Assembly (NCBI GenBank): GCA_037074585.1
Contig: CM073493.1
Coordinates: 42,495,501 to 42,559,500, forward strand
DNA from: Biancaea sappan
Taxonomy: Eukaryota > Streptophyta > Magnoliopsida > Fabales > Fabaceae
DNA length: 64,000 nucleotides
Direction of reading: 5' to 3'
The stretch's first letter is position 1. The number at the start of each line of letters is the position of its first letter. This document shows, piece after piece, positions 48,717 through 62,030 of the stretch. Position numbers and translations under genes: made by a program. The notes below the pieces were generated by a model that had not been told where the DNA came from, made no database searches, and saw only the letters and a program-made list of their open reading frames with translations.

Positions 48717-51700
48717 TATCATGTCTAACCTAGGACATGTGACAGGCATGAGCGTGAGCCTGACCTCACCTTGGAACCTAGCTCATTTTAACAATTCGAC
48801 ATGCATGAAATTTCAAAAATAGATAAATAAAATAAACTTCATTTGAGAAATAAAACTTTCTTTTGCTTATCCATGAGTAATTAAACAAAAATAATCATTT
48901 ACCATGAATACACTTATCACATTTCATTAATAACAAGCCAATTCAACAAAATATTTATAACCAAATTTTTAATTTATTAAAGTTATCTACATACATCATT
49001 CCTCAAATTACAAAAATAGAAATCCAAATCCTAGGTTACCTATACAATCACGGAGTGACTTTAGAATAACAAAAGAAAGGATACAAGAATAAGAATTTAA
49101 AACCATCCCTGAATTTAAATGGGGTCTTAAGCTAAAAGGAATTCATGACTCCCTGCACAAAGATTTCCTTCAACTGCCTATTTTGAAAATGTTAATAATA
49201 GGGTATGAACAAACCACTTGAACAATGAGGGGACAATGCTACTCTACGATGAAAAATAGTTATCATGCATTATAATGATAACATGCATCAATCATACATA
49301 AACCGATTATAACATGATACAATATAGACCAGAATAGTTTTCAACAACATTCAATTAAATCAATCACATTTTAATATAACATAGTTTAGAACAATTCACA
49401 ACAATAAGCATTTCAATCAATTGCACAAAGTTTCCCGTACCAGCTAGGTCATCTAGGGTGCCTTTGGATCGTTGCCCACAGCCTTCACTGCATCCACCCT
49501 TATTGCTCCATTTATAAATCTCCACCCTTATGGCTCCTTGTAGAGTTTCCCATGAGGTGCACCGCCATGACTTTCTTTTCTTTCTCAAACACAAACACAA
49601 TCACAATTCAAGATCTCATATCATCAAACAAATATCCATCCACGGATAAATAAGTTCAACAATCTATCATAACATAACTTATATTATAGAATAATTATTA
49701 AACAATAACATACTTCAACTATCTGCAACTGAATTAATTTAACAATCAGAGTATGTCACACTTCAACTTAGTTCACATACCATTCACAATCCATCATATA
49801 ATCTCCATTCATGAGAAAATAAGAAAATATAATTATATATATCACCATGTAAGTTTAACAATTGTTTACATCTCATCATTCCATTCAAGCACAATAGCAA
49901 CATCAATTTAAATATACAAATATATATTTGAATCACCATTCTCTTCAAATTTGGATATACTACATGTTTTGACTATGATGGAAAGAGTCACTAAAGAAAG
50001 TTACTTAGTCATAAGAAGAATTAACTCACTCACCTTAATTTCAAACTAAGTTATATTCTTCAAACCAGAGAAGGATGCCAAAGATCTTATAGGAGGTCTA
50101 GAAAATAAGCCAAGAAGTAAACAACAACATATTTGAATTTAAGTCACCAAGCATTCAACATTGTTCTGTTTTTCTGCTAAATTTTGAACTAAACTTTACA
50201 AAACTTCTAGTATCAATCCATAGCTCCAAAAATTCATGATACTTTATATTATCTTTATTCTTGTGTTAATATGCTAGGATAAAAATTTCAGCCCAAAACT
50301 TCACCATTTTTCCCCTCAAATGGTCATTTTTGTACCATATATCATAATTGCTCAATTCTGCTATCTATTCTGTTCTTTCAAAGAATAGACCACCTTAACC
50401 ATTTTCAAATACAATGAAAATTTTCAGATCATTAGATTTATTCTTATCTAAGTGCCATAAAAATTTCAGGTCAAAAAGAGACCTTTAGCTACCAAAACTA
50501 ACCTTATTTCCTAAACTGCTCAAGCTTTGCTCTGCACTAAACAAATGTTGTTCCCACATTTATTTGAACAAGTAAACCAATTTTTGTGAGCTTGAAACTT
50601 TCCAGATCCAATTGTCACACTATAAAGAATCTCTCCACAAAGTTTCATAAATTTAGGGGTAGATTTGGTTATCCAAACACACATAAAACCATACGCATGA
50701 CAGATCAGTCTTATTTTCATACTCTTTAATTATCAGGTGTATTGAAGGTACCAAACCAGCCCAGAAAATTTTCAAATAAGTTAGGCATATTCTTGGACAC
50801 CATTTGTAGTTGCATACCAAATTTCATAACCATTGGAGCACATTTAATACCTCAATCAGTCCGAAAAATTCAGTAGTAGAAAAATTACAACAATCACATT
50901 AGACAAAATCAAATTCACAATTCATAACGTTGCATAATTTCTTATCTTTAATTTCAACACTTAGGTCCTTAATATAGTTCTAAAATCTTCCTAATATTGC
51001 TCCATAACTGAAATATATCAATTTAATCAATTAAGTTCCATAATTCCACTACACTTTATTTTCTTACTCTCATACTGTCCAAAATGAAAGGCGTTTGGTT
51101 GATGTTTCTAACCAGAATTCTTACTATTTTTAATCTAAACCAATAAATTCTTAGGATTATAATATGAAAGCTTCAATGTGCACATATAAGTGTACCCAAA
51201 CATGATAGCACATTAGCAGTTCAACCAACATATACATAACAAACATCAGAACATATAGTCAGGTAAGTTAAAGAAATATTCACAAAATCAACCCAAGCTC
51301 TTAGTTTTGAGTCCTTAATTTTTTCCCCCTTTTTAGCAGAAGTTTAGCTTTACATTCAACTTTAAATACCCAATTCTTCTGTTGCAATCAAAAATTTTCC
51401 ATTGGAGAATACTTAAATTTTGAGTTTTACAGCTTGTGGACCGAATTGATATCTCTGCAGCACAAAAGAGAGAAAATTCTAATTTGGGTATATCCACACT
51501 TACCTCTCAATCAATCAAGCTCTGTTTTTCTTTTCTCTCTACCATCCTCTTGGTTTCTCCCTCCACAAATTACTCCTTGAATTTACTACTTACTCTCCCT
51601 CAAATCCTCTCTATTCTCTCTCGATTCACACTTTAAATAGCAAGACAACAAAAATCCAATGCTTCTCTCCTTTTCTCTCTTAACTCTGTTCTTCCGTCTC

Positions 51701-52305
51701 GGTGTTCCTCACTGGACACATGGCTCTGCTTCATAGTTAGACAACAGGGGAAGGTTGAGAAGAAGAGAAAAGGAGTAAAGGAAAGAAAGAAAGGAAGGGA
51801 AGTCACTAGTGAAGAGGTGGCCGATGGTGGTGCACGCTCGGCTTCTCTTCCTCGCTCTTGGTCCCTCTCTCATCCTCTAAGTCATGACCAAATGTGTATG
51901 TATGTTCATTACCTAGAACCTTCAAGAAGTCCAATGGGTAATTAAGACACATGTCATCATCTCTGCATGTCGCCTTCACCAACCCTTTGTTGAAATTATG
52001 CAAGACAGCTTTCCTTAAAATAAATTTTCATTTGGGTCCTTAAACTCTTGTAAAAATTTCACATTTCACCCAAAATTCAAAGTTATATATATATACCACT
52101 TCTTGTCTCACCCCTTCCATTAGTTTAATTCTCCTACCTAACTTAAAAAATTTTCAAATAAGTCCTTAGTAATTCATTATTAGTTTTATTTCCTACTTCA
52201 AATAATTCCTCAATATATCCACAATTTGAAATTTTTAATTCCTTTAAAAATTTTCTTTTTAATTTTAAAGGTCCAACGCACCATTTTAAAATACGGGATA
52301 TTACA
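48717..52305 (-). mobile_element. Family D solo LTR, inverted, TSD GAGGC
   Basis: On the minus strand it begins TGTAATATCCCG and ends GACATGATA (CA mutated to TA). GAGGC stands at 48712-48716 and 52306-52310. 3589 bp, no interior. It is homologous to the solo LTR at 52398 (for example 50090-50240 against 56280-56440). Open frames up to 78 codons look random. Confidence 0.88.
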
Positions 52306-52397
52306 GAGGCGCCCTAACCTAAGGATGTGGTTATGCATCATGGCGAGAACAAAATTGGGGAACCGGCCTATTTGCGCTCCCGGGGACATATGGCCAT
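52306..52397 (+). repeat. 92-bp remnant of family E between two D solo LTRs
   Basis: Starts with the D target duplication and then GCCCTAACCTAAGG, matching the GGCGCCCTAACCT stretch in the family B interior at 22485. It ends at GCCAT, the left flank of the next solo LTR. Confidence 0.6.
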
Positions 52398-53180
52398 TGT
52401 CACATCCCTCAAAACAAGGTAGTGACTAACACAATGGCGGATCCTACACCACCACCATAAACCTTAACAAACACCACAATTAAAACAAAATAATATGATT
52501 CAAGGATGCATTTGAGAGCCAAAGCCAACAAATAACATACATATGTATATATAATTCTTTGGTTAAATTATTCACTTATTCAATGCTTCTGGAACAACAA
52601 ACCAGAGTCAACGTCATACACACGAACAATTGTAAATCCTAGGTGTTCTGTTCTACTATAGAGCAACTCAACCCATAACTCTACTACTACTTTACCCATC
52701 TGACACCAGAAGGGAGTCGAGGACTCGAAAGCTCTGCTACTCCTCATACAGAGACTCACTAGATACATTGGAGACCTATAAGCATACACAAAGGGAAAGA
52801 GAGTGAGTATAAAATAATCAGTGAAGACCAAAATAAATGAGTAAAGAAAAGACAAACCATGTACAGCTTGTAGGAATAGGACCTTGATTAGCCCCACCTA
52901 GCACCAAATACTTGCTCCATACATGGCCACAATACTTTTTGTAGGATACTGACTTATCACAACTAAGCCACAAAAACATTCCATCACACAACATGAGAGC
53001 ATTCACATATAATTTTCAATATTTGCCAATTTCTAAAGTCTACAGTACAATGTCATCCAAGTACAAATAATCCCAGCTATCAATCACTAAAAATACAGAG
53101 TAAAATCATATCATTAAATTAAGCTCTGCCTCTTGGGCATTCATATCATTCCACGTCATAAAATATAGGTAGGAGGACTA

Positions 53181-55130
53181 CACAGACTTCTTTTAATGAT
53201 TTCATGAATCACAGCTGAAAGGGCTATACTAGCTTCTTACTATGTTCTCATTTACTATAGTGGATAGGGTCACACAGGCTTCCTTTAATGATTTCATGAA
53301 TCATAGCAGAGAAGGCCACACAAGCTTTTCGCTATGTTCTTATGTACTATAATGGAAAGGATGCTGTTAGGTCGATTTGGCAAGCGTACCAATCGTACAA
53401 GTAATACAGAGTGAGTAGAGTATCGTTCCCACGAGGATTGAGGTACCAAGTACCCGCGAAGCTAAAGTTAAATGCTATCTAGACGAATCATTGAACGAAA
53501 ATATAAATCTAATGTTACAAAATAAACTAAACTCTATCTAAAACCTAAAACTAAGCTACTCCTAATGACAGTAACCTAGGATTGATGGGATTGACTTCAT
53601 TTAATTCTTAATCCGACTAATTCATAGACAAATGAGTCTTTGAGTTGTTAAAGACTGATTCAATCAAATTGCAAATCCTTTTGGAGTTGGTCAAGCTCTT
53701 ACAAGTGTTTGAACCCAATCCCTTGGAGAAACAAACCTACCTATACCCAATGATTGTTTAATTCCTTAATCCAATCATTCAAGTAGGTGATTAAGTTTAG
53801 GAACTCATAAAAACCACATAAATAAGATTATCCATCCCTAGATTAATCCGATTTATGGTGTAAGTTACAATGGGCTAGTTAATACCTAGTTATCCCTAGC
53901 ATAGATAAAAACCCCCAAACTCATAAAAGTGGTGATCAATCATTTTTAGAGCAATTCAATCCGGTAAATCCACTCCAACAAAATACGAAATGCAATTGAG
54001 AAGAATCATTCAATAACAAAACATCATAAGAAATTAAATTACATCAACCACCAAGCCCATCATTCTTCATAGATTCCATTATCATCCTCTTACTCTTGCT
54101 TTTACCACTTGTACATGCTAGTCTAGGGCACGAATATTCCTAGAAGGATTTTCCCAAACCTCAACTAAGATAAAACCTAACTCTCCATAATTCCTTATGT
54201 GAAAATCAAGTTCATTAAATGACCAAACCCTAATTTGACTATATGAGGCTAATAACTATATTCCTATGATATTAGCAAATCAATCCCCTCTCCTTTAAGG
54301 TTCAAGAACTCATACAACTTAATCCTTTGGTCTTGTTTCTACCTCCCCTTCCCAAGTTTGGTAAAAACACCCAATCATCCCAATAAATGGCCAATTTAAA
54401 GGAAAGCATTAAGATTGGAATAAATAAACATGCATTAATCAAGCAATAACTACAAGAGTTCGAGAAATTACACAAAACCTAATCTAAAATCGGGCTCATA
54501 ACAACCCTTGAGTTACATACTACCTACCACTACATAATACAAGAAAATAAAACATGAAAAAAGAAGAAAATGAAGAGGAAAGAGAAGAGATGGGGGAAAG
54601 AAGACCAATCCATTGAAGGAAGGCTCTTCTCCCCCCTAACCAGCTCTGTAGAGTAAACCCTAGCCGCCTCCAAGCTCCCCAAAATCTCTCAAGTCCAAGA
54701 TTAGGTTAAAATGCTCAAAAAGGAGAATTTATGCTGCTGGTCCGAAGTCTGGCACCTGGGCGCCAAGGCTGCAGCATCAAATGCACCTACAGAAAACAAT
54801 AAATAAAATAAATTAAAAAGGCAATAAAAGGTACAGAAAAACAAGAAAAATACGAACACTAACAAGCACACGGAAATTGTACGAAAACAAAGATAACAAG
54901 CGCAAAAGGAAAGCAAACATGGCTAAAAGAGGACCGAAAATCCCAAATATGGTGACATTATTTAGTGACTTTCTAGGACTTATCAGATGCATAGGCTTCC
55001 TTAATGATTTCATGGATCATAACGAAAAGGGCCACACAAACTTCTCGCTATGTTCTCATCTACTGTAGTGGAGAGAACCACACAACCTTCTCACTAGGTT
55101 ATTGGTAATTACCATATGCTTATAAGTTAT
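53181..55130. repeat. 46-bp periodic repeat, two alternating unit types, split by an insertion
   Basis: Related GNCTTC anchors fall at 53185, 53231, 53277 and 53323, then, after the nested solo LTR, 54994, 55039 and 55085: spacing 46, 46, 46, about 45, 45, 46. Odd units contain TTTAATGATTTCATGAATCA, even units CGCTATGTTCTCAT, so the higher-order period is 92 bp. A looser continuation runs to about 55270. Confidence 0.88.
53365..54985 (-). mobile_element. Inverted solo LTR, TSD GATGC
   Basis: Starts TGTTAGGTCGATTTGG and ends GGACTTATCA; GATGC stands at 53360-53364 and 54986-54990. 1621 bp. The block TATCGTTCCCACGAGGA (53421-53437) is shared with the piece at 440. One GGCGCC (54759-54764) sits near its right end. 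It lies inside the 46-bp repeat of the D LTR. Confidence 0.92.
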
Positions 55131-57927
55131 AATATGAGAGGGCTCTCATCAGCTCCTTTCATCCCAATCCATATTAAAGGCTACACAGGCTTCTATATCA
55201 ATCCATAATAGAGAGGGCCACACAGTCTTCTCTTTCAATCATCAATCATGCGAGAGAGCTACTCGGCCTTTTGTACTACCCTTAATCCATTTTCATCAAA
55301 TGAGCCAACTAAGCTTCTTACACAATATCTAGTACAAAGATTATCAAGTACCCCAATCACCAACCAATGTTATTAAACACAAATATGTAAAGGAGTCTAT
55401 GCAGCAATACTCTATGTCTATATAATATTTATACATAACTTATCCATCATCCAAACAAGCACAAGATCAAAAAGAATAATTCTTTATTTATAGAGAGGCT
55501 ATCCCTCTTACACATGGTTTTTCACAAAGCAATCATGATCATATTTACATGTGAAGTGTCCATTAAAGTACTTCATTGCACAATTAACATTTTAAAATAA
55601 AATGTCAATATGGTAGAAAATTTAAATCAAACATAATTAACAATGCACAACATCAAGGTTCATGAATTTAATCATGTGACCATACTATTACACCTTTAGT
55701 TTATCAATCACCTGTGTAGTCAAAATGGATCAATATTCCAAAATGGCAATAATTCAACCTGCAAAGGTTCACCATGCAGGTTCTCATCGATTACAAGCTC
55801 ATTACCAAGTGTATACATGCTACTTATTCCACAAATGAGATTACATGCAACGATAAGATAAATACCATTTTATTAGGATTTAGGGGGGATAGAGAAAAGT
55901 ACATATATATATATATATAAGTATACGCATATATAGATATATGGTATTTCCTCTAAACATCATAATTGACCCAATGCATATATAGGTATGCATATATCAC
56001 ATAACATTATTCCTTGGCCAGATTCTTTTGTCACCTCTTATGGTCATAACCTTACACATTGCCATACCAAAAGAACATAACAATTCCATTCATGAACAAA
56101 CTTTTTTCCTTTAATCTTTCAGTCACAACCACAAAGCATTTATAAAAGTCACACCTTTCTCACCACTTAAATTTATATACTAAACATGTTTGATGTTAAG
56201 GCCAAGAAAGGAAAACAAGCAAGGAGGTAAAACTCCCTCACCTCAGACTTGAGCAAAGCTTCCACACTTTAAACCAAAAAAAGATGCCAAAGAACTCATA
56301 GAAAGCCTAGAAAATAGCAAAAGAAGGAACAAAGACCCATTTAGAACATAGGTTACCAAACATCCAACATTGTTCTGTTTTTAGGCCAGTTTCAAAACCA
56401 AATTTTACAAAATTTCTGGTATCAATCCATAGCTCCAAAATTCATGAAACTTTACTTATATCTTTACTAATGTGTTAGTATACTAGGATAAAAATCTCAA
56501 CCTAAAACTCTACTATTTAGCCTCTCAAGTGTTCACATAATGCCATATATCAGAACTGCCTACTTCTGCTATTAGTACTACATTTCATTTGACAGACCAT
56601 CCTAACCATATCCAAATGCAATAAGTGCCATAAAAAGTTTAGATAAAGATGAGGTATATAGCTACCAAAACCAAATCAATTTCCTAAACTGCCCAGACTT
56701 GCTCTACACTGAACAAAGTGTTGTTTCCATGTTTATTTGACCAAGCAAACCAATTTTAATGAGATTGAAACTTTCCAGATCAAATTCCACTACATCAAGA
56801 ATCTCTTACAAAAATTTCATGATTTTAGGAATTGATTTGGTCATCCAAAAACATATAAAACTATAATCATTTAAAACTGTCATATTTTCCCTTCATAGCC
56901 CCTTAGTTAATTCAATTTCAGCAATACTCTAATCCCAACTAGAACCCAACAACAACACAACCATACACCACATTTCCCATTATAAGGTCAGGTTAAAACA
57001 ACCATATATTTACAGAAACGTCCCTCTTTTATTAGCCATTTCTCATGGTCACTAAATCAGGTTCACTTTCATCAATGTTTGAAATCTTTGTAGAAAATTT
57101 CTGCTATTTTAATGTGGAAACCAGACTTTAAAACCTTTCTACAATTCATCCTAATCTCAAGTTAATATATACAGCAGCATACCCACATAAGGCCAATGAA
57201 ACCATTTTAGCTTGAAGATCAGAAATTTTATATCTTACCTGAAGCCATTCTCTGTTTTACTGCTCTTTTCACTCTCATCTTCTCCTTTCTACTGAAATTT
57301 CAACCACCATTTTCCCTTAGCTCTAGCTTGATGTCATCCAAAATTTTCACCAGCAAAAAATAATTCCTTCATCCTCTTGATTATGAATGCCTTAATAGAA
57401 AGAAGAGAGAGACGAGAGGTTCTAAAACCAAAATAGAATGGAATCCTCACCTTTGCCATCCATTTTGTATCTCTAAACCTACCTTCTGGTGGCCTGAATG
57501 CCATGACCCACCACAAGCTCAAGGATCTACCAGAGATAAAAGAAGCACCAAGAAGGCGAAGAAGGCTGAAAGAGTGAGACATGGTCGGGGAAAAGAAGAG
57601 ATTCAAAATGCTTGAAGTCTTTAGAACATTTATCTTGCATGAGAGAGAAAAAGGTGGTTACCAATTTACCACCTCACCACCCCTTTTGGATTAAATTATA
57701 GTGTTGCCCTCTTTTAAAAATTTTATTATACTTAGGTCCTTATGAACCTTGTAAAATTTCAAGTCTTTCCCCCAACAATTAAGTTTCTTTAGTTAATTCT
57801 CAATTTATTTTATTTTCCAATAATTTTAGATCTTATATCGTCCAAAAGTTTTAATTTAATCCCAATTTTACATATGGGCTTATAATAAAAGCACACTTTG
57901 ACCAGGCAAAATTTTTCAAGTATTACA

Positions 57928-60900
57928 ACTATTGAGGAGTACTAGTTTCATTGGTCTACTTGCATGAACTTGCTGGTTTCTGGTATATATCTTTTGACTA
58001 TATTTCTGATTGAGTTTGAGCCTTTGGGCATACTTTCATGACTAATGGTGTATTTGAATTCTATTAGGGCAAGGCTAATTTGCTCACTGAATTTTAAATG
58101 CACACTTCATATGTTTTCCCTTTTCAGATCAGGTTGTCGGTGAATAGTACCCACCAGAAGAATAGCTTGCTTATTTCAAACTTCTCGTTGTCAGGTAGCC
58201 CTTTATTTGTTTCAGTTAATGTTATTAGGTCACTCTATAGTCATCCAGGACATCTAGGTTGAGGATTGGCACTTATGAAAATTAAACTTTTGTATGCTAT
58301 TTTAGGATTGTTGACATTTGATTAGATTTAACTTTTTCATTTAGATTTAATTTGATTGAGGATTTATTATAGAATGTGAATGTTGTGAATTTACTATCAC
58401 TATATAATTTGATAAATAATAATGTGTTTGGGGTAGCAAGGAAGCCAGTTATGTTTTCTCCCTATCCTATGTATATCTATGTAAGATAATGTAGTGAGGA
58501 AACTGGGTATGCTTCCTCTATGCGAATAACATGAAATATAGATAAAAATATGGATAACCTTAGGAGATAAGTTATCACTTTAAGAATGAAATCAAAGTAA
58601 GTGAAATAAAATAGGTAAACCACTAATAATACATAACTCATGGGTACAATTCTGATAAGGCTTATAGTGATGTCATACTTCTCATTAGTGGTCTTGTAGG
58701 CTTTTCTCTACCTTGAGCAAAGAGCTTGTAGAAGAAAACATGGTCACCTCTATTAGGACATGGAGTGCCATCAATCTTGGATGAACATGTAAACTGTAGG
58801 AAAGTGTTTATACAACCACCTATTGTGCTGGTGCATGAAGTCCTCGGAGTGGGTTCGACACTCTACTCCTTCTAAAAACTTATATGGAATAATGCTTGTT
58901 ACACTCAACATGGTTGTGTATGCGGATAGAGTGCTATGACATAAGTAACACTTATGAGACTATGAATTTGACTAAAATTGTTTATTGGTTAAATGGATGA
59001 TAAATGAATTAAGAATATGGTAACTGGAATAACACGGGAATAGGACAGAGGATGTCATTTAGACTCCCTATTGAATTTATAGTAATCGCATTAAAATATG
59101 AAGCCTTCTTCAAGAGAGGGATAATGTGACCTTGATCGAAGAAAAAGTTTGTTAATTTAACTACGACACAGACCTAGCGAATTGTGATAGGGGGAAGGAT
59201 AAAAGATAAAGTTTATTCTTGCATAAAAAGAGAAAAGTATCCCAATATGTTTATTATTCTATGAATCTTTTGTTAAGGATAAACATGTGCATGATGTATA
59301 GGGCGTAGTGCTTTTGTAAAAAGTTTGTAAATTCAAATATGTTTGAAGATTGGTCGAGGCTTTAAATTAGAAGGAAAAAGGTGAGTACTCATTTAATTGA
59401 TCAGTGTAAAAGCTTGGTTCATGTCTTCCTAGCATATGTATTGTGGCTTAGGTATCATTCGATTTTCAGGCATTTTGAACCATAAATTGGTAGCCAGAGG
59501 TGTAATCATACTTTTACTTAAGGAAATGGCAGTAATTATGTCACTTGTTGCCCTAAGAGTACTTGTAAGGTAAATCTTAACATAGATGAATTTAAGGATA
59601 GGATTTTATGACTAAATTGTGTTAAGACACACCGGATATGTCTTCATTGTGTTAAACTTACCCTTATAAGTTGGAAAGATCTTTCTTATTATGTGAAATG
59701 TTTATAGTGTGAATGGTTTATAATTTAGATATTAGAGAACCTGAAATGAAAGTCGTAAGTTCAAATCTAGTAAAGGGCAAATTTCTAGCTACCTCTAAGT
59801 TGAGTAAAGGGGAGGTACCTATTTTATAGACCACCTAATAACTTCTTTTGTATAAATGATTAAATGTAAGTGGATGAGATTATGTATAGGGCTTGAATAC
59901 GGGTGGTGAACTCCATGTGTTAAGAGAGATGATAAGACTTAGAATAACCATGTGGGTGTGATGCAAGTTAGTTGACAACTTAGTAGGTCGAGCAGATTGT
60001 GTTGTTTAGGGATACTTTGGGTAAAAGGTAATATAACTTTTGACTTAGTTATGTGATTTTCCTATTCTAACATTTTGGATAAAGACGATAAGTGGTAATA
60101 TTGTGGGAACAATATGAAATTTATGATAGGGTTTTGTGTTGGATACTATATATGGGTCATTACAATGGAATGACCTTTGTGAAATATTGTATCACAGTTG
60201 GATATTGTAGATTTAAATTACTTGAGAATTTTCCTTGGGATAGGATAATAGACTTGTGATGGAGCAATCTCTACATTTTTCTTGTAATGGCTTATGTTAT
60301 GTGTTGGTCATTATGGATATAGCTGAGGGTATGACCCAACAAGACCAAAACCTGAAATTGCACATATAGTAGGTGAATTAAGGTAGCTAATTTGAGTTTC
60401 TAGTAAGGATCACTTTGAATTAGTATGCTTGAATTGTGAGATGAATGGTAATTAATGTTTATTTGACAATCATGCATGTTGTGTAGACATGAGGGTATTC
60501 ATTTGTGAGGTAAATAGTCTGATGTTAGTGTGGTCTTGAGGAGTCAGAGTGTAGCACCAAAACCCTTATGAGTTAGTTGTGCTAGTAGGCAAAGCATTTA
60601 GGAACGACCAAGTTGTTTATGCTTTAGAAACCTAAGAGGAAACAGGAAGAAATCTTGAAGGACTTTGTGGTTGGTATACCCTACTTTCTTTAAGGGTATG
60701 ACCCAATCTGGATTATGGTAAACCTTGTTGGTAATGATGATGTGTCCGCTCTGATTGAAAGTAATTGGAGTATAATCTACTAGACTTAATTGCATATTAG
60801 AGGCTTAAGAAGCCCTGTAGAGCATCAGTATTCATTTTACCCTATCGAGACCATGGTCTGGCATAGGATGAAGTTATGGCACCCTTAGAGGTATTGCTGC

Positions 60901-61505
60901 AAGTAGGAAGTCTTAGTCAAGAGAAAAAGAAGGCAAAACTTTCAATAACCATAAGATTTCTTTGTGGAAGGAAAATGCTCGAGTGATGATAAAAACTTGA
61001 TGCAACCGTGTAATGTTTATAGGAGTATGCTATATCAATGGTAGGCAGTGTGTGAGCATAATAGGCTGTGATGAACCTATATGGCAAAGTGAGATCACAT
61101 GGCTACGAGACCTTGGTACGATTCAAGATGAGGACCCATGAAAAGTAACGGGGGGTTGACCTTTTAAGGGGGAAGTCCCCAAGAGGACTTGTGTGAACCA
61201 TTAAAATACATAAGAATGAGTTAGGGCATGAACAAACTGGCACGTTAGTTACTACAATTTAGAGTTTCCCAAGTGTAAATGGGAAAAAAGATAGCCTTAG
61301 TGGCAAATTGCTATTAGCGCTAGTAAAAGAGCACAAGTCGTGGGGCATGTCTTCAAGTCCATAAAGAGGAGATGATATAGAACTTAGATCGTAATAGGCG
61401 CGATAAGAGGGTAAGCTCTAGTTAGCAATGTGCTAGGAGAATTACAGTTGAAATTGAGTGAGGAAGGAATTAGCAGTAGTTGAAATTCAAGGACCAAATT
61501 TCTTT
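57928..61505 (+). other. Family E, end of left LTR and interior, non-coding
   Basis: No gag or pol could be read and no primer site was found, so I cannot place the LTR/interior boundary. From about 61140 it resembles the family C interior at 44630. The block GGACCAAATTTC near 61490 leads into the purine tract. The 65-codon minus-strand frame at 60598 is not convincing. Confidence 0.55.
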
Positions 61506-61515
61506 AAGGGAGAAG
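61506..61515 (+). other. Polypurine tract, family E
   Basis: AAGGGAGAAG three bases before TGTAATGCCC. Its place shows that 61519 is the first base of a right-hand LTR in plus orientation. Confidence 0.8.
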
Positions 61516-61640
61516 TAATGTAATGCCCTAAGTGTTACAGCGTCAAAAGAAAACCTAAGTTCAGGCATGTGAAAATTTTTACGATTAAACGAGTTCTTAG
61601 TCGGAGACATAGTATTTTTTAGAGTACATATATGAAGGGA

Positions 61641-62030
61641 GTCATGTAGTTCAGGAGGAAGGGAAAGCCGAACCCCAGATATATCAGGCCCTATGCGATC
61701 CGAAAGAAGGTGGGCAACATTGCATACCGACTTACCCTACCTGCGGAATTGGAAGGGATTCACCTCTCTTCCTCGTGTCTATACTGAGGAAGTATCTTCT
61801 TGATCCTTCATACTACTTCAGATGAACATTGTCTAATTAGATGAGAACCTATCATACAAGAAGGTATCAATAGTTATCCTCGATAGCTAATTAAAGAGAC
61901 TCCAGTCTAGGGAAATTCCTGCAGTCAAGGTGCTATGGCAAAATCAACATCACAAGGAGGCCATATGGGAAACCGAGGTGGACATGCGCACTAGAGACCC
62001 ACACTTGTTCATTATTAAAGGTAACATAAA
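61641..62030 (+). pseudogene. Captured integrase C-terminal/chromodomain tail inside LTR, copy 2
   Basis: Reads RRKGKAEPQISGPYAI and VGNIAYRLTLPAELEGIHL, then, after frameshifts, LDENLSYKKVSIVILDS, REIPAVKVLW and KEAIWETEVDMRTRDPHLF. Same limits and same order as the copy at 32026, here uninterrupted. Stops and frameshifts exclude function. Confidence 0.88.

Larger units (their letters stand above)
52398..57927 (-). mobile_element. Second family D solo LTR, inverted, with nested insertion; weak TSD GCCAT/ACTAT
   Basis: Plus-strand ends TGTCACATCCCTC and AAGTATTACA. Flanks GCCAT (52393-52397) and ACTAT (57928-57932) agree at three of five positions, both differences being transitions, so the duplication is plausible but not proven. 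Without the nested 1621-bp solo LTR it is about 3.9 kb. It shares long stretches with the D copy at 48717 and carries a 46-bp periodic repeat. Confidence 0.78.

Noticed and set aside
51436..51636. Possible small secreted protein (hydrophobic 66-codon frame)
   Set aside because: It lies within the pyrimidine-rich, reverse-read part of the family D solo LTR; leucine/serine content follows from CT-rich DNA.
48717..57927. The two adjacent inverted D copies as the two LTRs of one element
   Set aside because: The left copy has its own perfect duplication GAGGC on both sides and only 92 bp separates the copies, with no primer site or purine tract between them.
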